Positions 1 to 13,359 of a DNA stretch of 64,000 bases are shown here, one piece after another. The DNA comes from Nautilus pompilius (Eukaryota > Mollusca > Cephalopoda > Nautilida > Nautilidae). The notes beneath the pieces were generated by a model, which was not told the DNA's origin, did not search any database, and saw nothing but the letters and a program-made list of their open reading frames with translations. The translations under genes and the position numbers were made by a program. The stretch lies in NCBI GenBank assembly GCA_018389105.1, contig JACATO010000132.1:124001-188000 (forward strand), written 5' to 3'. Each line of letters begins with the position of its first letter. The first letter of the stretch is position 1.

Positions 1-2548
1 TATATATGTTAATGCATAGTTGAACTTTAATGGTGAAGTGCTATTGGCAGACAAGTTATAATTATCTTTCATGTCCTACATCCGATGGAGGAATATTTGT
101 TAGGAACTTGGAGTTTCTACTAGGCATCATAACAGCATTAATCAACTTCCAAAAGCTGAAATCTGGAAGCCCATGCACTCTTTGCTTGTTTAATTTATTA
201 AAATGGTGCCAGTAGGTCTTTGGCATTAGATCTGTTACAACAGATAGTTGTCTTGAACCTTAATTAATGTACTATAGGACTTCTGTTTGCAATTTTATTT
301 AGCTGATACTGTGATGTTTAAATGAAACTCAGCTGGATACTATTACACTGATGCTGTTTCAACATGGATTTTTTAAAATCTCCCTAGTATTTTTATAATG
401 CAATTTTAAAAAGTTGATTTTGTTGTTCTCAAAACTTTACTGACTTTTAACTATTCTTTAAACAGGTAAGATACTTTAAAAAAAATCAGATTAAAAGTTT
501 TTGAAGATTTTTTTTATTGATACAAATATCACCCATTTGAGATACCAATTGCTTACTGCTGTCACTGTGCCAATTTGATTCAATGATTGGCAGCTTTTTA
601 AAACAGTAATTCACTCTTGGTTTTTTTTTTTTAATTCCTTGGATACCTTTTCATTAAAAATCCTTATCTAACAGATCAATTCAGTTCCTCATACTTTCAT
701 GTTTTGTACAGAATTACTGAAAATCTACCTACCTACCACCCTGGAAGGAATGTTTCCAGGAACAGATTCTTTAGAATTAGTTTGGGCCTTAGATAATGTG
801 AAGAATTGTTTCAAAATGCATCATGTGAATAGTATAAAAGGAAATTGCCCAGGTATTCAATAGACCATACTGAAAATTATTTCTAGCGTGTTTTTTTGTT
901 GTTGTGCCTCTTTAAAAAAAATTCCTTGTAATCAAACATCTTGAAATTTGCATGTTTGATGAAAGAGAATTGTAAAACCCAGATGAATGTAAGAAAAACC
1001 AAAAAATACATTTGTGCTTTTCTAAGGAACCCATAAAAAATTATGACCAATGTTACCACTATGCGGCAGGCGAACCACTTTATCACGGAAATCTCTTTGA
1101 AAACTACGGTCTGGGGATTCTAAATGGTTTGTATGAGAAATTATTGGGAGAGCATTTAATGAATCACTGTTTTCAGACCTGTGTGCTGGTGTCAGCACAC
1201 AAGGTATTCACCGTAAGAAACCCCCTGGATTTGTTTCGTAAACCAAGTATTGGAGAACTGAGTGCAGAGGTTAGCTGAATGCCTACCGCAGGAAGTCCAT
1301 ACTAGAATACTCTGAGCTGGCAGAAAGAAGGCAGGCCAGCGAGGTACGCCAAATATTAGCAGTCCCTCAACCTTAGCAAACTACCACTGTGCTGCCCATT
1401 TCACTGGAATAATTATGGTAAATTTGTGTTTCATATTGCTGTGGAAAGACATCCACAAATAAAATTGATACGCACAGAAGATTTCAGTTATTTAAATGTC
1501 ATAAGAATAGAAAAAAAAACCAACAATACTTTTGTTTGCCCTTCGGTGGCTGCTTTTGTGTAGTGTAATTTTTATTTTTTCCTCTGATTTAGGGAGAAAG
1601 TTGCCTTGGAGAAGACATGTGAAATATTAATGTTTGAGTAGTAGAAACTTCTGTCACCCAGTGGGGAAAGTAACTCTGATTTTTTTAAAAAGACAACTGC
1701 TAACACCTACGTCCATTTATAGCGTATTGATTATTTTCTCTGTATACTTTGTTTCTTTGCAGTATTTATACCTTTGTTGGGTTATTTTTAGTTCTCTCGT
1801 GTAAGACACGGAGTGCAACTCTATTGGGAATTTGCATTATTTGACATAGAAGATTCTAGAAATGCTGAACTGTTTTACTCTGTGAATTCAAGCAATTACA
1901 GTTAGTTGATTATTCATTAATTAATTTTGAGTTTTGCTCAACCAGAGTCTCAGAAGAAGCTTGTGCTGTCAGGTAGTTGGAAGGGAGCCTATAATGTAAT
2001 GAACATGTGGCAGGGAATGCAGGAAACCATAGGGATGAGAAATAGCTGTCATTACGAGTCTTAAATCATTAATATCATCCCTGTTACCTACGCTATTTCA
2101 CTCTTTAACAGTTTTCTGATATCTAACTGCTGAAATCTTAGCTGATTATGCAGACAGGGAATGAATGCCCTGAAGTTATTCTCTCAGTAGTTATGTCCTA
2201 GTACATTAAGACGATAATATATGCATTTAAAGCCATCTGATTGTTATTTATGTTCATGTAAGAATTGGTGAATTTGGTGAGAAATTATGACATTAAGAAT
2301 TTTTTTCCCATCATATTTCTGCATAGGTTTGCTTAAGTAGATAATAAGATACATCTGATTGTGATAAAGTTGGAAGATTAGCACAAAGGAGTGACATTGT
2401 CATTTACATTAAAGAAAGCTAACGTCCTTTCACTCATTTGCTATGTGCACTCTAAGAATTCTGGGAAAGATATGAATTTGCATAACATTTTCAGTATTGG
2501 TGAATTTGTTGGAAAATAATTGTTTTTTATGGACACATTCTGAATCAG
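1..2548. other. AT-rich non-coding stretch
   Basis: No gene, RNA gene or transposon could be recognised. The longest reading frame is the 88-codon one at 1012-1278 (+), which shows no domain, no convincing splice context and no resemblance I can name. The DNA is either intergenic or part of a 5' intron of the PLC-gamma gene whose exons begin at 39535. Confidence 0.5.
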
Positions 2549-2611
2549 ATGCACGCTATTGGATATCAGAAAGCAGATTATTATGTTATTTTAGATTTTT
2601 TGAAGGACTTT

Positions 2612-2612
<1 letters not shown>

Positions 2613-2644
<32 letters not shown>
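2613..2644 (+). repeat. (CAG)n microsatellite, about 10.7 units
   Basis: A perfect run of CAG triplets about 32 bp long. It lies in a short open frame (2549-2770) where it reads as poly-alanine on the + strand. That frame has no other protein-like features, so I treat the run as a non-coding triplet repeat. Perfect triplet runs of this length are usually polymorphic. Confidence 0.95.
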
Positions 2645-2645
<1 letters not shown>

Positions 2646-3780
2646 AGGTGGAGGGGAAGAATTCTGAAAAAGTAATTGTCAAAGTTTTTGGGACTGTTGA
2701 TTTTCGACAGAGCCTCAACAATGGCACAGTGAACAACAGGTTACCTGACCCTAATGGGATCTGGAGATAGTCGGATACCTGGATCATAAGTGTTGCTGCT
2801 GCTTATCCAACAGATTCTTATTTTCTCGTTTTGCCCAATCCTAAGAACTACGCAACACATTTTATTGCATTGCTTGCCAAAGCATTATCAGCTGACACAT
2901 TGCAAGGATTACAATTGTTATCATTGATAAAAATCACTAACAAAGGAGAATACAACCAATACACTTCTTGCTTGTTGAAAGGATGCTAATCATCTGACAA
3001 GAAATGATCTGAGTCCCCTGGTGACTGACTCATAAACCACAAAGGTTGGATAGCTGAAAATGAACTGATCCTGGCTGATATTAGAAAAGTTGGATAACTG
3101 GAGGGCAGATAACAGGTTGTTTAATGTACTTCTGTTTCATAATAAGTTATCATGATGCAGAAATCATATAGTTATATTTTAGCAAAGTTGTAGATAAATA
3201 AGATTTGTTTACATTAGTGGTGTGACTAATTACTTGTCTTTAAAAATCAAGATTGCAAGATGATTAGCCATAACAACATAGTATCTTTTCTGCTAATCTC
3301 GAGTAAATGCTAATTTCATTGTGGAAATCTTTTACTGACTTATTGATAGAATTTTGTTTAGATTAGCAGGTGAATAATGAAAGTCAATTTAAGGTTTCTG
3401 TGATATTTGCCTGGCAAAAGTATTAATGTCTGCCATTACTAGTTTTACCAATTGTTGAATGTGTTTGTATCTTAAATAGATGAAAGAATTAAGAATGAGA
3501 TTTAAGGTTTCTTAAAGGAATACAGTATTGAAAGATAGCTTTATCTGAAGATCCCTCCACCATGTTAGCTGTATCCTTTACTGTTTTAGGAACCAATGTA
3601 AGAAAGAAAAGATAAAGCAGATTTTTACTGATATAGCCAGGTTTTTTTTGCAACCATTTTCCTATGACTGAAAAATCAGATGCTAACTTTTTTAGCATTA
3701 TTTACTAGCATGGGACATACATTTTGTTGATAAGGACATGAGAGACTACTAGGGCTTGTGCTAATGAGGATATCAGAAAC
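2645..3780. other. Non-coding stretch without recognised features
   Basis: AT-rich DNA with only short open frames. The strings near 2740-2790 and 3040-3115 containing 'ttggataactggagg' faintly recall pogo/Tigger terminal repeats, but no paired inverted end was found, so no element is called. Confidence 0.4.
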
Positions 3781-4245
3781 TGTGCTCTTGTTGTTGATGC
3801 TGTGAGATCTGGAGTCTGCTGCTGAAGATGCTAGCAGAAAATGTTCTGTTGATGATGCGGAAAGAAATCTTGGGGCTGTTGCTGAAGATGTCAGCAGAAA
3901 ATGGGCTTCTCTTGATAATGACATGAGAGTAGTAAGGGAGGGGATGCTGCTTCTAGCTTTTGCTGATGATGATGTGAGAGATGAAGGGGGCTGTTGCTAA
4001 AGCTGCCAGCAGAAAATGGACTCCTGCTGATGGTGACGTGAGAGATCTGGGGGCTGTTGCTAAAGATGCCAGATGAAAACAGGCGGCTCCTGCTGATGAT
4101 GACATGAGAGATCTTGGGAGGGGGGGTTGTTGCTAAAGATGCCAGCAGAAAACAGGCTCCTGCTGTTGCTGATGATGTGAGAGATCTGGGGGTCTGCTAT
4201 TAAAGATGCCCACAGAAAATGGGCTGCTGCTGCTGATGAAATCAG
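3781..4245. repeat. Degenerate minisatellite, 58-73 bp units, 7-8 copies
   Basis: A unit built around 'gagatctgggggctgttgct', then 'aaagatgccagcagaaaa', then 'ctcctgctgatgatgac' recurs along this stretch. The recognisable 'agcagaaaa' block falls near 3833, 3893, 4008, 4071, 4144 and 4212, giving spacings of about 58 to 73 bp. On the minus strand it translates in places to an imperfect Ser/Ala/His/Phe-rich repeat (3676-3924 and 4060-4248), but frames break between units and there is no start or splice context, so it is probably not coding. Units differ by substitutions and small indels, so the array is old. Confidence 0.85.
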
Positions 4246-4249
4246 CAAG

Positions 4250-5357
4250 GCTGCTTATTTGTTTTTGAAATTCAAAGTTCTAAAAATATAATAATCTTCT
4301 GTTAAATATGCTCTTTTTACTATGTTTTTGAAGTCTAATAACTAAAGCCTAGCAAAATTTGTATCTCTAGAAATGCTCTATCCTTTTTTTTTTTTAAATA
4401 AGAGGTAGGATTGATTTGTATTTCCTTGTGCTTTCATATTATTACTATGCTTTTTAAGCCACATGGCATCACCCAGAGAAAAGAAACAGTAATCAGTGTG
4501 ATTTTTAAAATGATTAATACTGCCATTAAATGTAAATTTATTCCACTCATTAACAATTATATCACTAAAAGAATATTTTCTGATCTTTTCCATGATGTTA
4601 ATCTTAGCAGCTCATCAGAAATTAATACCAATAATACTAGTAGATGTAGATAGATAGAGTTTATCCCATGTCCATGAGATAAAGATACTCTTAGTTATTT
4701 TGAAAATCTCTATTAAGTCTCTTTAAACTTCTAAAATTTAAACTTGGTAATCTAATATTTTTTAACTATAGAGATAATTGCACAAAAATTAAAAAAAACA
4801 AACAAAAAATTCCATTATCATTAAAAAAAACATATATATATTGGGTTTGGTTGTGTTTCCAGAAATGCTTTAGGTTTAACAAAAAATAAAAGGATTGTAA
4901 ACAATACTTAGGTTCTATAAAATGTTAAGATTATTTTGATGATTTATTAATTTTTAAATGAAGGAAAGTAAATTAACCAGTTTATTTTTCCCTTTCTCCT
5001 CTTCACCAGTCAGTCCTGTAAGTTTTCTGCCATGTCTAAAAATGAAGTAGGTATTTTGCTCCCAAAGAGCCAGGCCCCTTGTGGTGTAGGACAGGCCTAG
5101 TGGCTACCAGCAGCAATGGCAGCACACAGCAGGGTTCTCTGTTGTGGCGAGAGGGTGGTATACGACACGGCAAAATGGTTGCTGAAAATTTCACTTTAGT
5201 AGATCTGCCAAAGTGGAATCAGGACATACTGCTTTTGAAAGTAAAGAGAATTATTATTCAATAATGAAAGCAAATAGTACACCGGTCTATTCATGTAATT
5301 GAGCCTACAAAGAACAGAAGCTAATAGCAGCATTTTGAACAGGTGAAGACTTAGAAC
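4250..5357. other. AT-rich non-coding stretch
   Basis: Low-complexity A/T runs at 4385-4396, 4790-4840 and elsewhere. A slightly GC-richer patch at about 5065-5190 is adjacent to the pogo element but shares nothing recognisable with it. No gene or RNA was recognised. Confidence 0.4.
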
Positions 5358-5359
5358 TA

Positions 5360-6128
5360 CTGCATTTGTCGGCGTATAAGTCGATACTGTTTTCTGCAAG
5401 GGCCTGACCACTGACTTATATATGGATGAAATCATGATACCCGGGAACACTGGACCATTAAGTACCATGGGGAAATTTATGTATGATTGTGGGTGCATGC
5501 TGACTCAGATTCAGTTACCTCCCTTCTATTTAGTGCTTAGGGAGCACTGATATCATTGTGTTAAGGGAGCTCCAATTCACCAAAGTAGAAAAAAAATACC
5601 AACCCTTACTTGAAAATGCCTGCTATAAAGGAAAGGAAAGCATGTAGTGCAGCTTTGAAACTGGAAGTGGTGAATTTTGCTGAAAACAATGGTGGAAATA
5701 TGGCAGCAGAATGACAGTATGGTGTTAGTGAGAAATGTGTTCGCGATTGGTGAAAAGCAAAGGATTCATTACGAAATACTAAAAGAAGCAAAAAGGCAAA
5801 CCGTGGTTGCAAAGCGGGATGATTCAACTTTTTATTTGATAGGCAAAAATCATATCAAACTGTGTTCCATATGGATTGAAGCTTTATTTCACCACCACTT
5901 TCTTTTGCCTAAAACTCTTTCCTTCCCCAAATCTTTCACTTTGATGTTATCCACCACTGCTGTTTTATAACCCCGACAGAAATTTTATACTGTTATTACT
6001 GTACAAAAGTACGATCGTACTATCGACTTGTACACCACTGTGACTTATATGTGAATGAAGTTTGGAAAACGGGAAAATTGACCTATTTGACTTATACTCC
6101 ACATTGACTTATAACCAAACAAATACGG
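5360..6128 (+). mobile_element. Internally deleted pogo-type DNA transposon, copy 1
   Basis: The element is bounded by TA at 5358-5359 and TA at 6129-6130. Its ends are inverted repeats: the left end reads 'ctgcatttgtcggcgtataa', and the reverse complement of the right end reads 'ccgtatttgtttggttataa'. It shares long stretches with a second copy at 47937-49582, including the strings 'gcaagggcctgaccactgac' and 'atcatgatacccgggaacac'. TA target duplications and a DNA-binding psq-type HTH place it in the pogo branch of Tc1/mariner. It lacks any DDE domain, so it is a non-autonomous relic, 769 bp long. Confidence 0.8.
5616..5830 (+). pseudogene. pogo-type transposase N-terminal HTH fragment, broken
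   Basis: Starting from the ATG at 5616 the frame gives a psq/Brinker-like helix-turn-helix typical of pogo-type transposases. It begins MPAIKERKACSAALKLE and includes a VSEKCVRDW motif. Compared with copy 2 (48192 onward), a Gln codon region carries an in-frame TGA, and a Trp-Lys junction is followed by another TGA. The frame then runs into the deletion junction near 5830. It binds no recognisable partner domain: the DDE catalytic core normally following this HTH is absent. It is not functional. Confidence 0.7.
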
Positions 6129-6884
6129 TACTTTGATTAAAGATAGGATGAAACTGCGGAAAACTTGTGTATATTTGAACTAGATTAGAAGTGCAAGAAA
6201 ATCAACATCATCCTCCAGACACTAGGTGGGCCTACTACCTTGATGAGTTTACTATAATACTACTGCTGCTAACTAGCACTTAACTGAGTTGATCAAGATT
6301 TTAGTATATCACAATGACAATTGGAGTTTGGGGACCAAAACTGATCTCCACAATCCATTGACTGGCTTTTCCAGGGATTATATATCTTGTATCAGATATT
6401 CTTGGTCAGGTATTTGCATCTTCAAAAGATAAATAAGGTGGTCTAACCATTCCATCCCTGGTTGTTGAAGTTTCACAGAAGCTGTCTTTGCAAGATGGTG
6501 TCAGAAGAAACAGCATTAGAAAAGAATGATGGTGCATAGCATCAACCATTGCTTTAATAGTGCCATTCCACTGATTGCAAACTTCGGCGGTGTACAGAAA
6601 TAAACATTGCTGGTTAGATGGAGTAATAAACAAAAAAGAGCACAGATCAAATCAACGGGTAAATAGTCACATTTACGGTGTAAAAATAGAACTGATCCCA
6701 TTGTGATAAGTATTGGCGAGCTTTCTAGTTAATTTCCGCAAGAAATGCATATGGTAAAGCCTTTCTTCAGGATATGAACACTGCCAAAATCTTACAACCT
6801 ACCCCTGTTACTTTCAACTTCTGTCTCCTCTACTGTTGTTAATCATGGGCTAATAAAAGGCATACTGCAAGGCTGTGTTATAGA

Positions 6885-7260
6885 GCATGTAGAGTGGACT
6901 AAGAGACGTTGTACTGATTAATAGTTTAGGTCGAGGTGTTAGAATGTGGAAAAGGCCAAAGAGAAGGTTTCGAGATATTATTACTACACGTGACTATTAT
7001 GGCGATGGCTTATTGATGGTGTCGGGAGGGTTAGCTTGGCTGGAAAGACGGTCTTTCATGTGCTTCAAAACAATACCATCACAGCTTCAAAATGCAGGGA
7101 CTGGTTCTGTTAGAATCATGTCAGTTGAACATGTTTAAGATTGGTGCAAGACATCCTGTGCTAAAAGTTTGGAGAAATTGGAATAATCTGGTTCTGATCA
7201 ACTTCCAAAGGCTCATCGGGAGCATGAGACAGGTGCCAAGTTATCATTTGTGTTGGAGGC
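6885..7260 (+). pseudogene. Tc1-like transposase relic
   Basis: The + strand at about 6935-7060 translates to a stretch resembling Tc1-family transposases: WKRPKRRFRD, then a glycine-rich block 'YYGDGLLMVSGGLAWL' matching the conserved MVWGG-type motif around the second catalytic region. After a frame change, 7200-7256 reads INFQRLIGSMRQVPSY, resembling the conserved transposase C-terminus. The segment between them, which should carry the second and third acidic catalytic residues, is missing, so this is an internally deleted and frameshifted copy. No terminal inverted repeats were located. Confidence 0.6.
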
Positions 7261-7419
7261 TTTCAGAAAAGTTCTCAACTAAACAGAGCTTTGTCACTTT
7301 TAAGCAAAATGTCAAATGCTCTCTTTCCATAGCCAAAAAAATCTCAAATTTTGAAGATGTTGGCCTGTTGCAAAATCAATATTTAATGACATTTGCCAAC
7401 ATTTCCTTAAATTAAAGTT

Positions 7420-10400
7420 TACATTGTCCAACTCTATTTTTATTTTTTGTAAAACATTGTTTAATCCACCACAGCACATTTTTTTAGTAGTATATTTTCA
7501 ATTAAAGAAACAAATGTAAAGAATTGATCATGGGTCAGCTTTTCATAATAAAGAACCAATCCTAGTGTTATCAGCAAAGAGAAGCTTATTTTAGATTCCA
7601 TGGGCCAGCCTTTCTGAACTGGAAAATTAGAATGATGCTAATAAGTCATGGAAGAAGCGAATGCACTCTGTCATGGGCAGCAGGATCCCAAATTAATATT
7701 TGCATTGGCTTTAAAAAATTCCCTAGTCAATTTACATCTGAGGGGCCTTTTTTCTTCTGTTTTTAAAATAAGCAATAAATGAAAGCAAGCAGTATAGTCA
7801 GAAATCCTGCTAAATGAGTTAGTAGGTCAGTTCTGTTTGCTTAGACTAAGCTCTTCTCTTTCTGAAGTGTACATCTGGTGGGTCTGTATTGTGGTGAGTG
7901 ATGAAAGATGGTTATGAAGCAAACTTTCCAGTGAGAATCACAGTTCTGTTAAAGAGAAAAACAACTGAATGCTAAAAGAAACTAATACACCTCATTGAAG
8001 GCTGGTATGGGAAAGGTGAAAACTAAGGTTTTGAAACAAAATAGGTGTTAGTCTTATGTATAGGATTGAATGCGAATCTCAGATGTACTTCTACTTCTAG
8101 ATACAAGACTAAGACCCCCCCACTTCATCTTACACACATTGGATGAAATTTTCTCTTTTTTTGCACTATAGCTTTCTTCACCCAGGTTATGTTTGCAGCT
8201 TCTCTGTGGTCATTATTCTTGTAATAGTTCAGCTTCCCTTTTTTAACCTCAACAGCTGACAAGAAATCTGAAGAGAAAACTTTTATTTTCATTTATGAAT
8301 TTCATTTTATGCATTAAAAATTGACATGATTAATTAAGATGATGTGTAAATTTGATCTCATACAAATAACAGCATTTAGATTTGACACTAATACAATCGA
8401 GAGCATTGAACAGTTAAAATTGACCATGATTTGAAATACTTGCACATCAAACTGATAAGGAGACCTGGTGGTGTTTTTGTTTTTTCCATTCTAATAAAGG
8501 ATTTTATACATGGGTAAGTTATTAAGCCAGGTGATGTATCTGCACACACAAATTGGACAGGTTTGAAATTACGGGGACAACATTGGTAATTGCTATCATA
8601 AAAGTATCAGTTTTACAGATGGAGGTAAAATAAGCTATGATTTGAAACTGGCGTTAATTAACCCAGGAGGTTAGGGAAAATGTAGATAAAAATTATATAT
8701 CGTAGTTGGAATAGATTACAAGTCATGGTTGTCAATAGTGTGAACTAGTTTAAAAATCAAATTGATGGGCTGGCTTTCTCCTCCAACTAAGCTAAACTGT
8801 GTTAAATTAAATATGCATAACATTCATTTAACTCTATAATGAAGTGTTGGCTTTATGCATTAAAACAATTTTTTGCTTTTGTTTTGATGTCATTCTCTCC
8901 AGACTACCAAAAGATGACGGTACTCTGGTGTATGGAGAATGGCACAGTACTCTGTGTTATCTTCAATGCACTGGACTTGCTCTACAGTTCCCAAGTTTGT
9001 TTATATGAAATGGGACATCACCAACGACAGAGCCAACAGGATTGAGAAAGTATAAATGTAATAAAAGTCAACTGAAACAAGAGCAACTTGACTAAAACAT
9101 TAAAAGTTTATTTTTTAACATTTTTAAAAACATATGTTGGTTCAGCTTCATGATATTAATTGCTGTATCTTATTTGTTTTTAATATTGCAAATTAAAAAA
9201 AAATGTTAAGAGGTATTTAAATAATGGTGATGATGAATGCCAGTATAAAAATGGGTTCAAATCCAGCCATTAACATTTTTTTGTTAATTTTAAGGAATTT
9301 GAAAAGTGAAGGTTTAAACAATTTGAAGAATTAACCTACACATTTTTTAAAAATCTGAATGCTGTTTTGCTATAGCTTTTCATCATGGTGTGTTGTCAGT
9401 AAACATTGTCTAGTGCAGTAGCCATATGTCTGCACTGATTATCCTGCATCAACTTGGATGAAAACCAATTTTACATGTGGTTTGCTGCTGAATCTTTTAT
9501 CAATAAAAGAAAAAATTTGAACCAGCTGGAACCTATCCTCATCCCTTCACACCTAATTAGACTTATCTCCATGTTGACATTCATTCAGGATATATAGTCA
9601 TATGATCACCTCGTTTTATTAATTATAGTAATCTTCAGTTAATAACAGTAATAAGAGAAAGGTTGCTCCCAAACCGTAATAACAGAAATGTGCATGGACA
9701 GAGTATCATGGAGAATTCATGCTCAGAGATTGCAGATTCTCCTGCTGGGGTTGCACACTTCCTGACATTATTTTCTCTGCATTTAAGCTTACAAAGATAT
9801 CAGATTGTCTGTAGAGATAATTGTGAACAGAGTGTCTCTCCGAGATTGCATAGCGCTAGTGAAGTTTTTCTATAGCAGTGAATGTAACGCTACAGATTTC
9901 TGGCTATGGGGATATCTGAGAATGTTGGTGTACCATGGCTGTCCATAGTTGTCTGCTGATCTGAAGACTGGCATCTAGTAACATTCTTGCCACCCACAAT
10001 TGTGTGCCATGTGTTGCAACATATGGAAGTTGTTATTGAGAATAGCTGGAGACATTGAGAACACTTACTGTAACGAGTTATACCAGCTCAGCAAAATTCT
10101 GTTTTTGGTAAAGTGATGTTGGTAACTTAATTAAAACCTTTTTCTGTTAAGTTACACTTTGATTTCAGAATAAGATTATTTTAAAAATTGACATGGCCAT
10201 TTGACATGTTGTTGGTCAGCATGAGTGAAGTCTTCCAGTGGCGTAACCTGCAACCTGTGTATTATAATTAGGGGCAAGAAGGAACTTTATGGCTACCTGG
10301 TATATAAAGCTTTTACTCAAAAAAAGCTCAATTTCTTAGAGTTGAACAAAAAAAATAATAAAGTACTAAATTAGTAATTTTTTTTCCCTCTCTATTACAC

Positions 10401-12567
10401 CATGTAAAATATCTAGTTTTTAACCTAATTTTATATCTAATTTTTGATAGCTTTTATTGATCTTGTAGGGCAGCATATATAGTGAGGGTCTTGAATTTAG
10501 TACTACTTTGCTGTTTTTTAAAGTTTAAAACCTTTGCTCCAGGGAAGAGAAATGATCATCATTGTTAAATTATTAAGTATGCTTGCTAGTAATTTGCACT
10601 ACTCATTAACAATTCTGTTACAAAAATGGGGATTTCTAATATCTAATTATGCAGGTATTGTAGCTGATTTATCATTATGTATCTTAGCATTAGAAAGTGT
10701 AGAGAGCTGAAAAGATTCTCTGTCTCTCTACATTTGGAAACTTCTGTTATGATTCTTTATCAGGTGTGTGTGTGTTATTTGAACATCTCTAGTATAAACA
10801 GCAGATACCAAAATACTTGAAATTATTCTATATGCCAGCAGTAATGATGATAATTTAAGAGAGTTACAGGATAAATACTGATGGTTATCTGCTCTAATTA
10901 CTACAGTATAAACTAAATCAAATAAGACTCAGTAACTTAATGATTGTTACTAGGATGAAGCTTTTTTTTTTGCATCATTGGAATACATAGGTTCCCTTTG
11001 CTGCTGAGAGTCACATATTATGTATTAAACAAAATTGCTTAGAATTTACTTGGCTACAACTGAATTTTGTGTGGAATCATGGGAACTGAAAATTTCATCC
11101 TGTGATGTTAAAGTTTTAGTTTCACAGAATGGCTGCAGATGGAAGTTGTGCAGTGCTACCATTGCAGTATTAAGATAATAAAGAGTCAAATGTCAGCTGG
11201 TTATACACAGAGTTGAACAAATATGCTTCAACATAGACAGAAGTTGAAAGAATTCTATCTTAACAACCCAGTCTCAGTCTCTTTGATCTCAATGCGGTTA
11301 GATAGATGAAAACTGTTCTGTGGTTTGCAAAAGTGAACTATCATTTGTCAGATGCTAATATTTGTTACAGGAGATATAGGGGGAATGCAATCCTAATAAT
11401 AATTTGAAAAAATATCAGATATTTTGAGTTGCTTTGAAATCAGTAATTGTGTTTTCTTTAATCGATGCTAGTGTCATTTACATGACACATTGCTCCCAAG
11501 TATAGAAGCACGAAGCATTTTTACTTCTTGACAGGTTATTCTTTCTTGAACAGTTTTGGTCAAATGGTTAATGCTTTGAAAATAATTTTTGCTGAGGTAG
11601 CAAGAGGAGAGAAAAAATACACGCAGCCATTATTGCTGTGCATGTAGTAGCTTTGTATTCCTGCCTCCACCTTTCTCTTATCTGTTGGAAAGACAACCAT
11701 CGATAAAGCAACAGTCGTTGGTGTTTGACAGACTGGCCGTGACTAACTAGCAGACACACACAATGACTTGAATTTTTCCTTTTTCACACCAACTATCCTG
11801 CGATTTGCTCATTAACATCCTTAGTTATTACCCGGCCGACATATTTAAAGAATTATTGCAATGGTGTAAATGAATTTAAGAGAACAGAAACTGTATTCAG
11901 TGGTTCTCCCTGACACACAGAAGGCACTATAAATTGTTAGCATAATCAGGCGGTTTCTTGTTTGTTTTTTCTGAAAATGAATTAAAACGAACCAGACTCC
12001 AAACTACACTATTTTATGCTGGATGAACTCTATTTACTCTGGCATTTAAAGAAACAAAGCAAAAAAAAACAACAACAGATGCTTACCATGGCAATGATTT
12101 GCTCTCTCTGATTAAATCTAATTTTTGTGAAGCAAAGTTTATAGGTTCTTGGGTACACTGCCAGATACACCGGTGGCTTTTTTATATCATCATCTGATGA
12201 TTCGGTGACAGCTGAGTAATGCAAGTGAACTTTATTTCTATTGTGACAAAATAAATAGTGAGGATACTTTTGTTATTTATTATTTAGAAATGATAATTAG
12301 TGCTGTGATTAGGCAAGTCTTAGCATTAATCTTTGGGTTTACGAGGTTATAATAACTAAAGGATTATGCATAACTTTGCATCAGAAACAATAAGGTTAGA
12401 ACAAAGCTTTTAGCAATCAACCTTTTGAGTGTTCAGCAGGGAAGCATCAAAAGAGAATCTGTTAATGTAAGTTTTCTTTGTTCCCACAAAGTTAAATAAT
12501 ACTGAAGCAAATACTTCTGTTGCATAAATAAATAAAAATAACTATGTGCTAACTCTGGAAAAATCAA
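7420..12567. other. Long AT-rich non-coding stretch
   Basis: No gene or transposon was recognised over about 5 kb. A perfect Pol III B-box-like string (ggttcaaatcc) occurs at about 9255 without an upstream A box. The stretch at about 11770-11960 has balanced composition and no repeats and could be a conserved non-coding element, but this cannot be tested here. Confidence 0.4.
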
Positions 12568-12850
12568 ATGGGGGAGGGTCTGAGTGAATCCTGGTCAGGG
12601 CCGGCTCAGTTTGGCATACCTCCATGGCATGGCTTGTTCGCGTTCACCAGCAGCTGCGTGGGTTGCTTCTTGGTGAGTTCTTGCAGGGCTTTCAGTACAT
12701 CATCCATTCTGCCCAGCAAGTGCTGCGGTGGGGGTCTCAGCAACTTACACAATCCACAAGAGTTGCTGTAGGAGAGAGGGTGTGGGTAGTGCTGCCAGCA
12801 TCATTGCTCTCTCAGCGTCTACCAATACCAGAATCAATCTTCACCTGATT
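12568..12850 (+). mobile_element. tRNA-derived SINE, family member A (5'-truncated)
   Basis: The segment starts with 'gggtctgagtgaatcctgg', which resembles the tRNA T-arm/B box, and continues with a GC-richer body containing 'cagtttggcatacctc' and 'gttcaccagcagctgcg'. The same order of blocks occurs on the minus strand at 17270-17572, where a tRNA-like head with an A box is also present. Two dispersed copies in opposite orientation, a Pol III promoter remnant and a body of about 250 bp are what a tRNA-derived SINE looks like. The open frames crossing it at 12568-12848 are not meaningful. Confidence 0.65.
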
Positions 12851-13359
12851 TGTCTCCGCTGTCAGCTTTGAAGCACTTTAGCTTGTAGTGCTTTGAAGTT
12901 TGAAAATTCAGCTGTTGCTGGATGAGATGATCTTTTGGCAGATTAGTGGGAAGTAATTGCGTACTTTGAAAGTATTTTGCTGAATCACTATATCTGTGCA
13001 TTGGATTTTTCAAAGTAAAAACAGTTGAGGTGTTCCACATTGAGAGTTATTAGCCAAACAGAGTTTGGTTTAGACCCAAGCATAACAGGGTAAAGAAATA
13101 TATGCTGGTGTGGTTATTAATAAATTTCTGTTTTAATTCGATCTGTACATAATTTTGTTGCTGATATACATACTGGTCACAAAAATCCAGCAATATTACA
13201 ATTTGAAATTGTATTTAATTTTACTTTTAAAGATACAAAGTAGATAATCAGTAGTCTTTGGAATTAGTTAAGTTAGCTCATGGATTTCTCCATAACAGTG
13301 AGTTAATGGAGGAGTGATATTAGCATAGCCAGTATGGGTGAGGTTACCTTGGGGATTGC
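12851..13359. other. Non-coding stretch
   Basis: AT-rich sequence between the SINE and the long ORF. Only short open frames are present and nothing is recognised. Confidence 0.4.

Noticed and set aside
2549-2787. Open frames with a poly-alanine run on both strands
   Set aside because: The CAG/CTG repeat alone explains the alanine runs; the flanks show no domain or splice context.
9240-9275. Perfect Pol III B-box-like string ggttcaaatcc
   Set aside because: No A box at the proper distance and no cloverleaf can be drawn; not called as tRNA or SINE.
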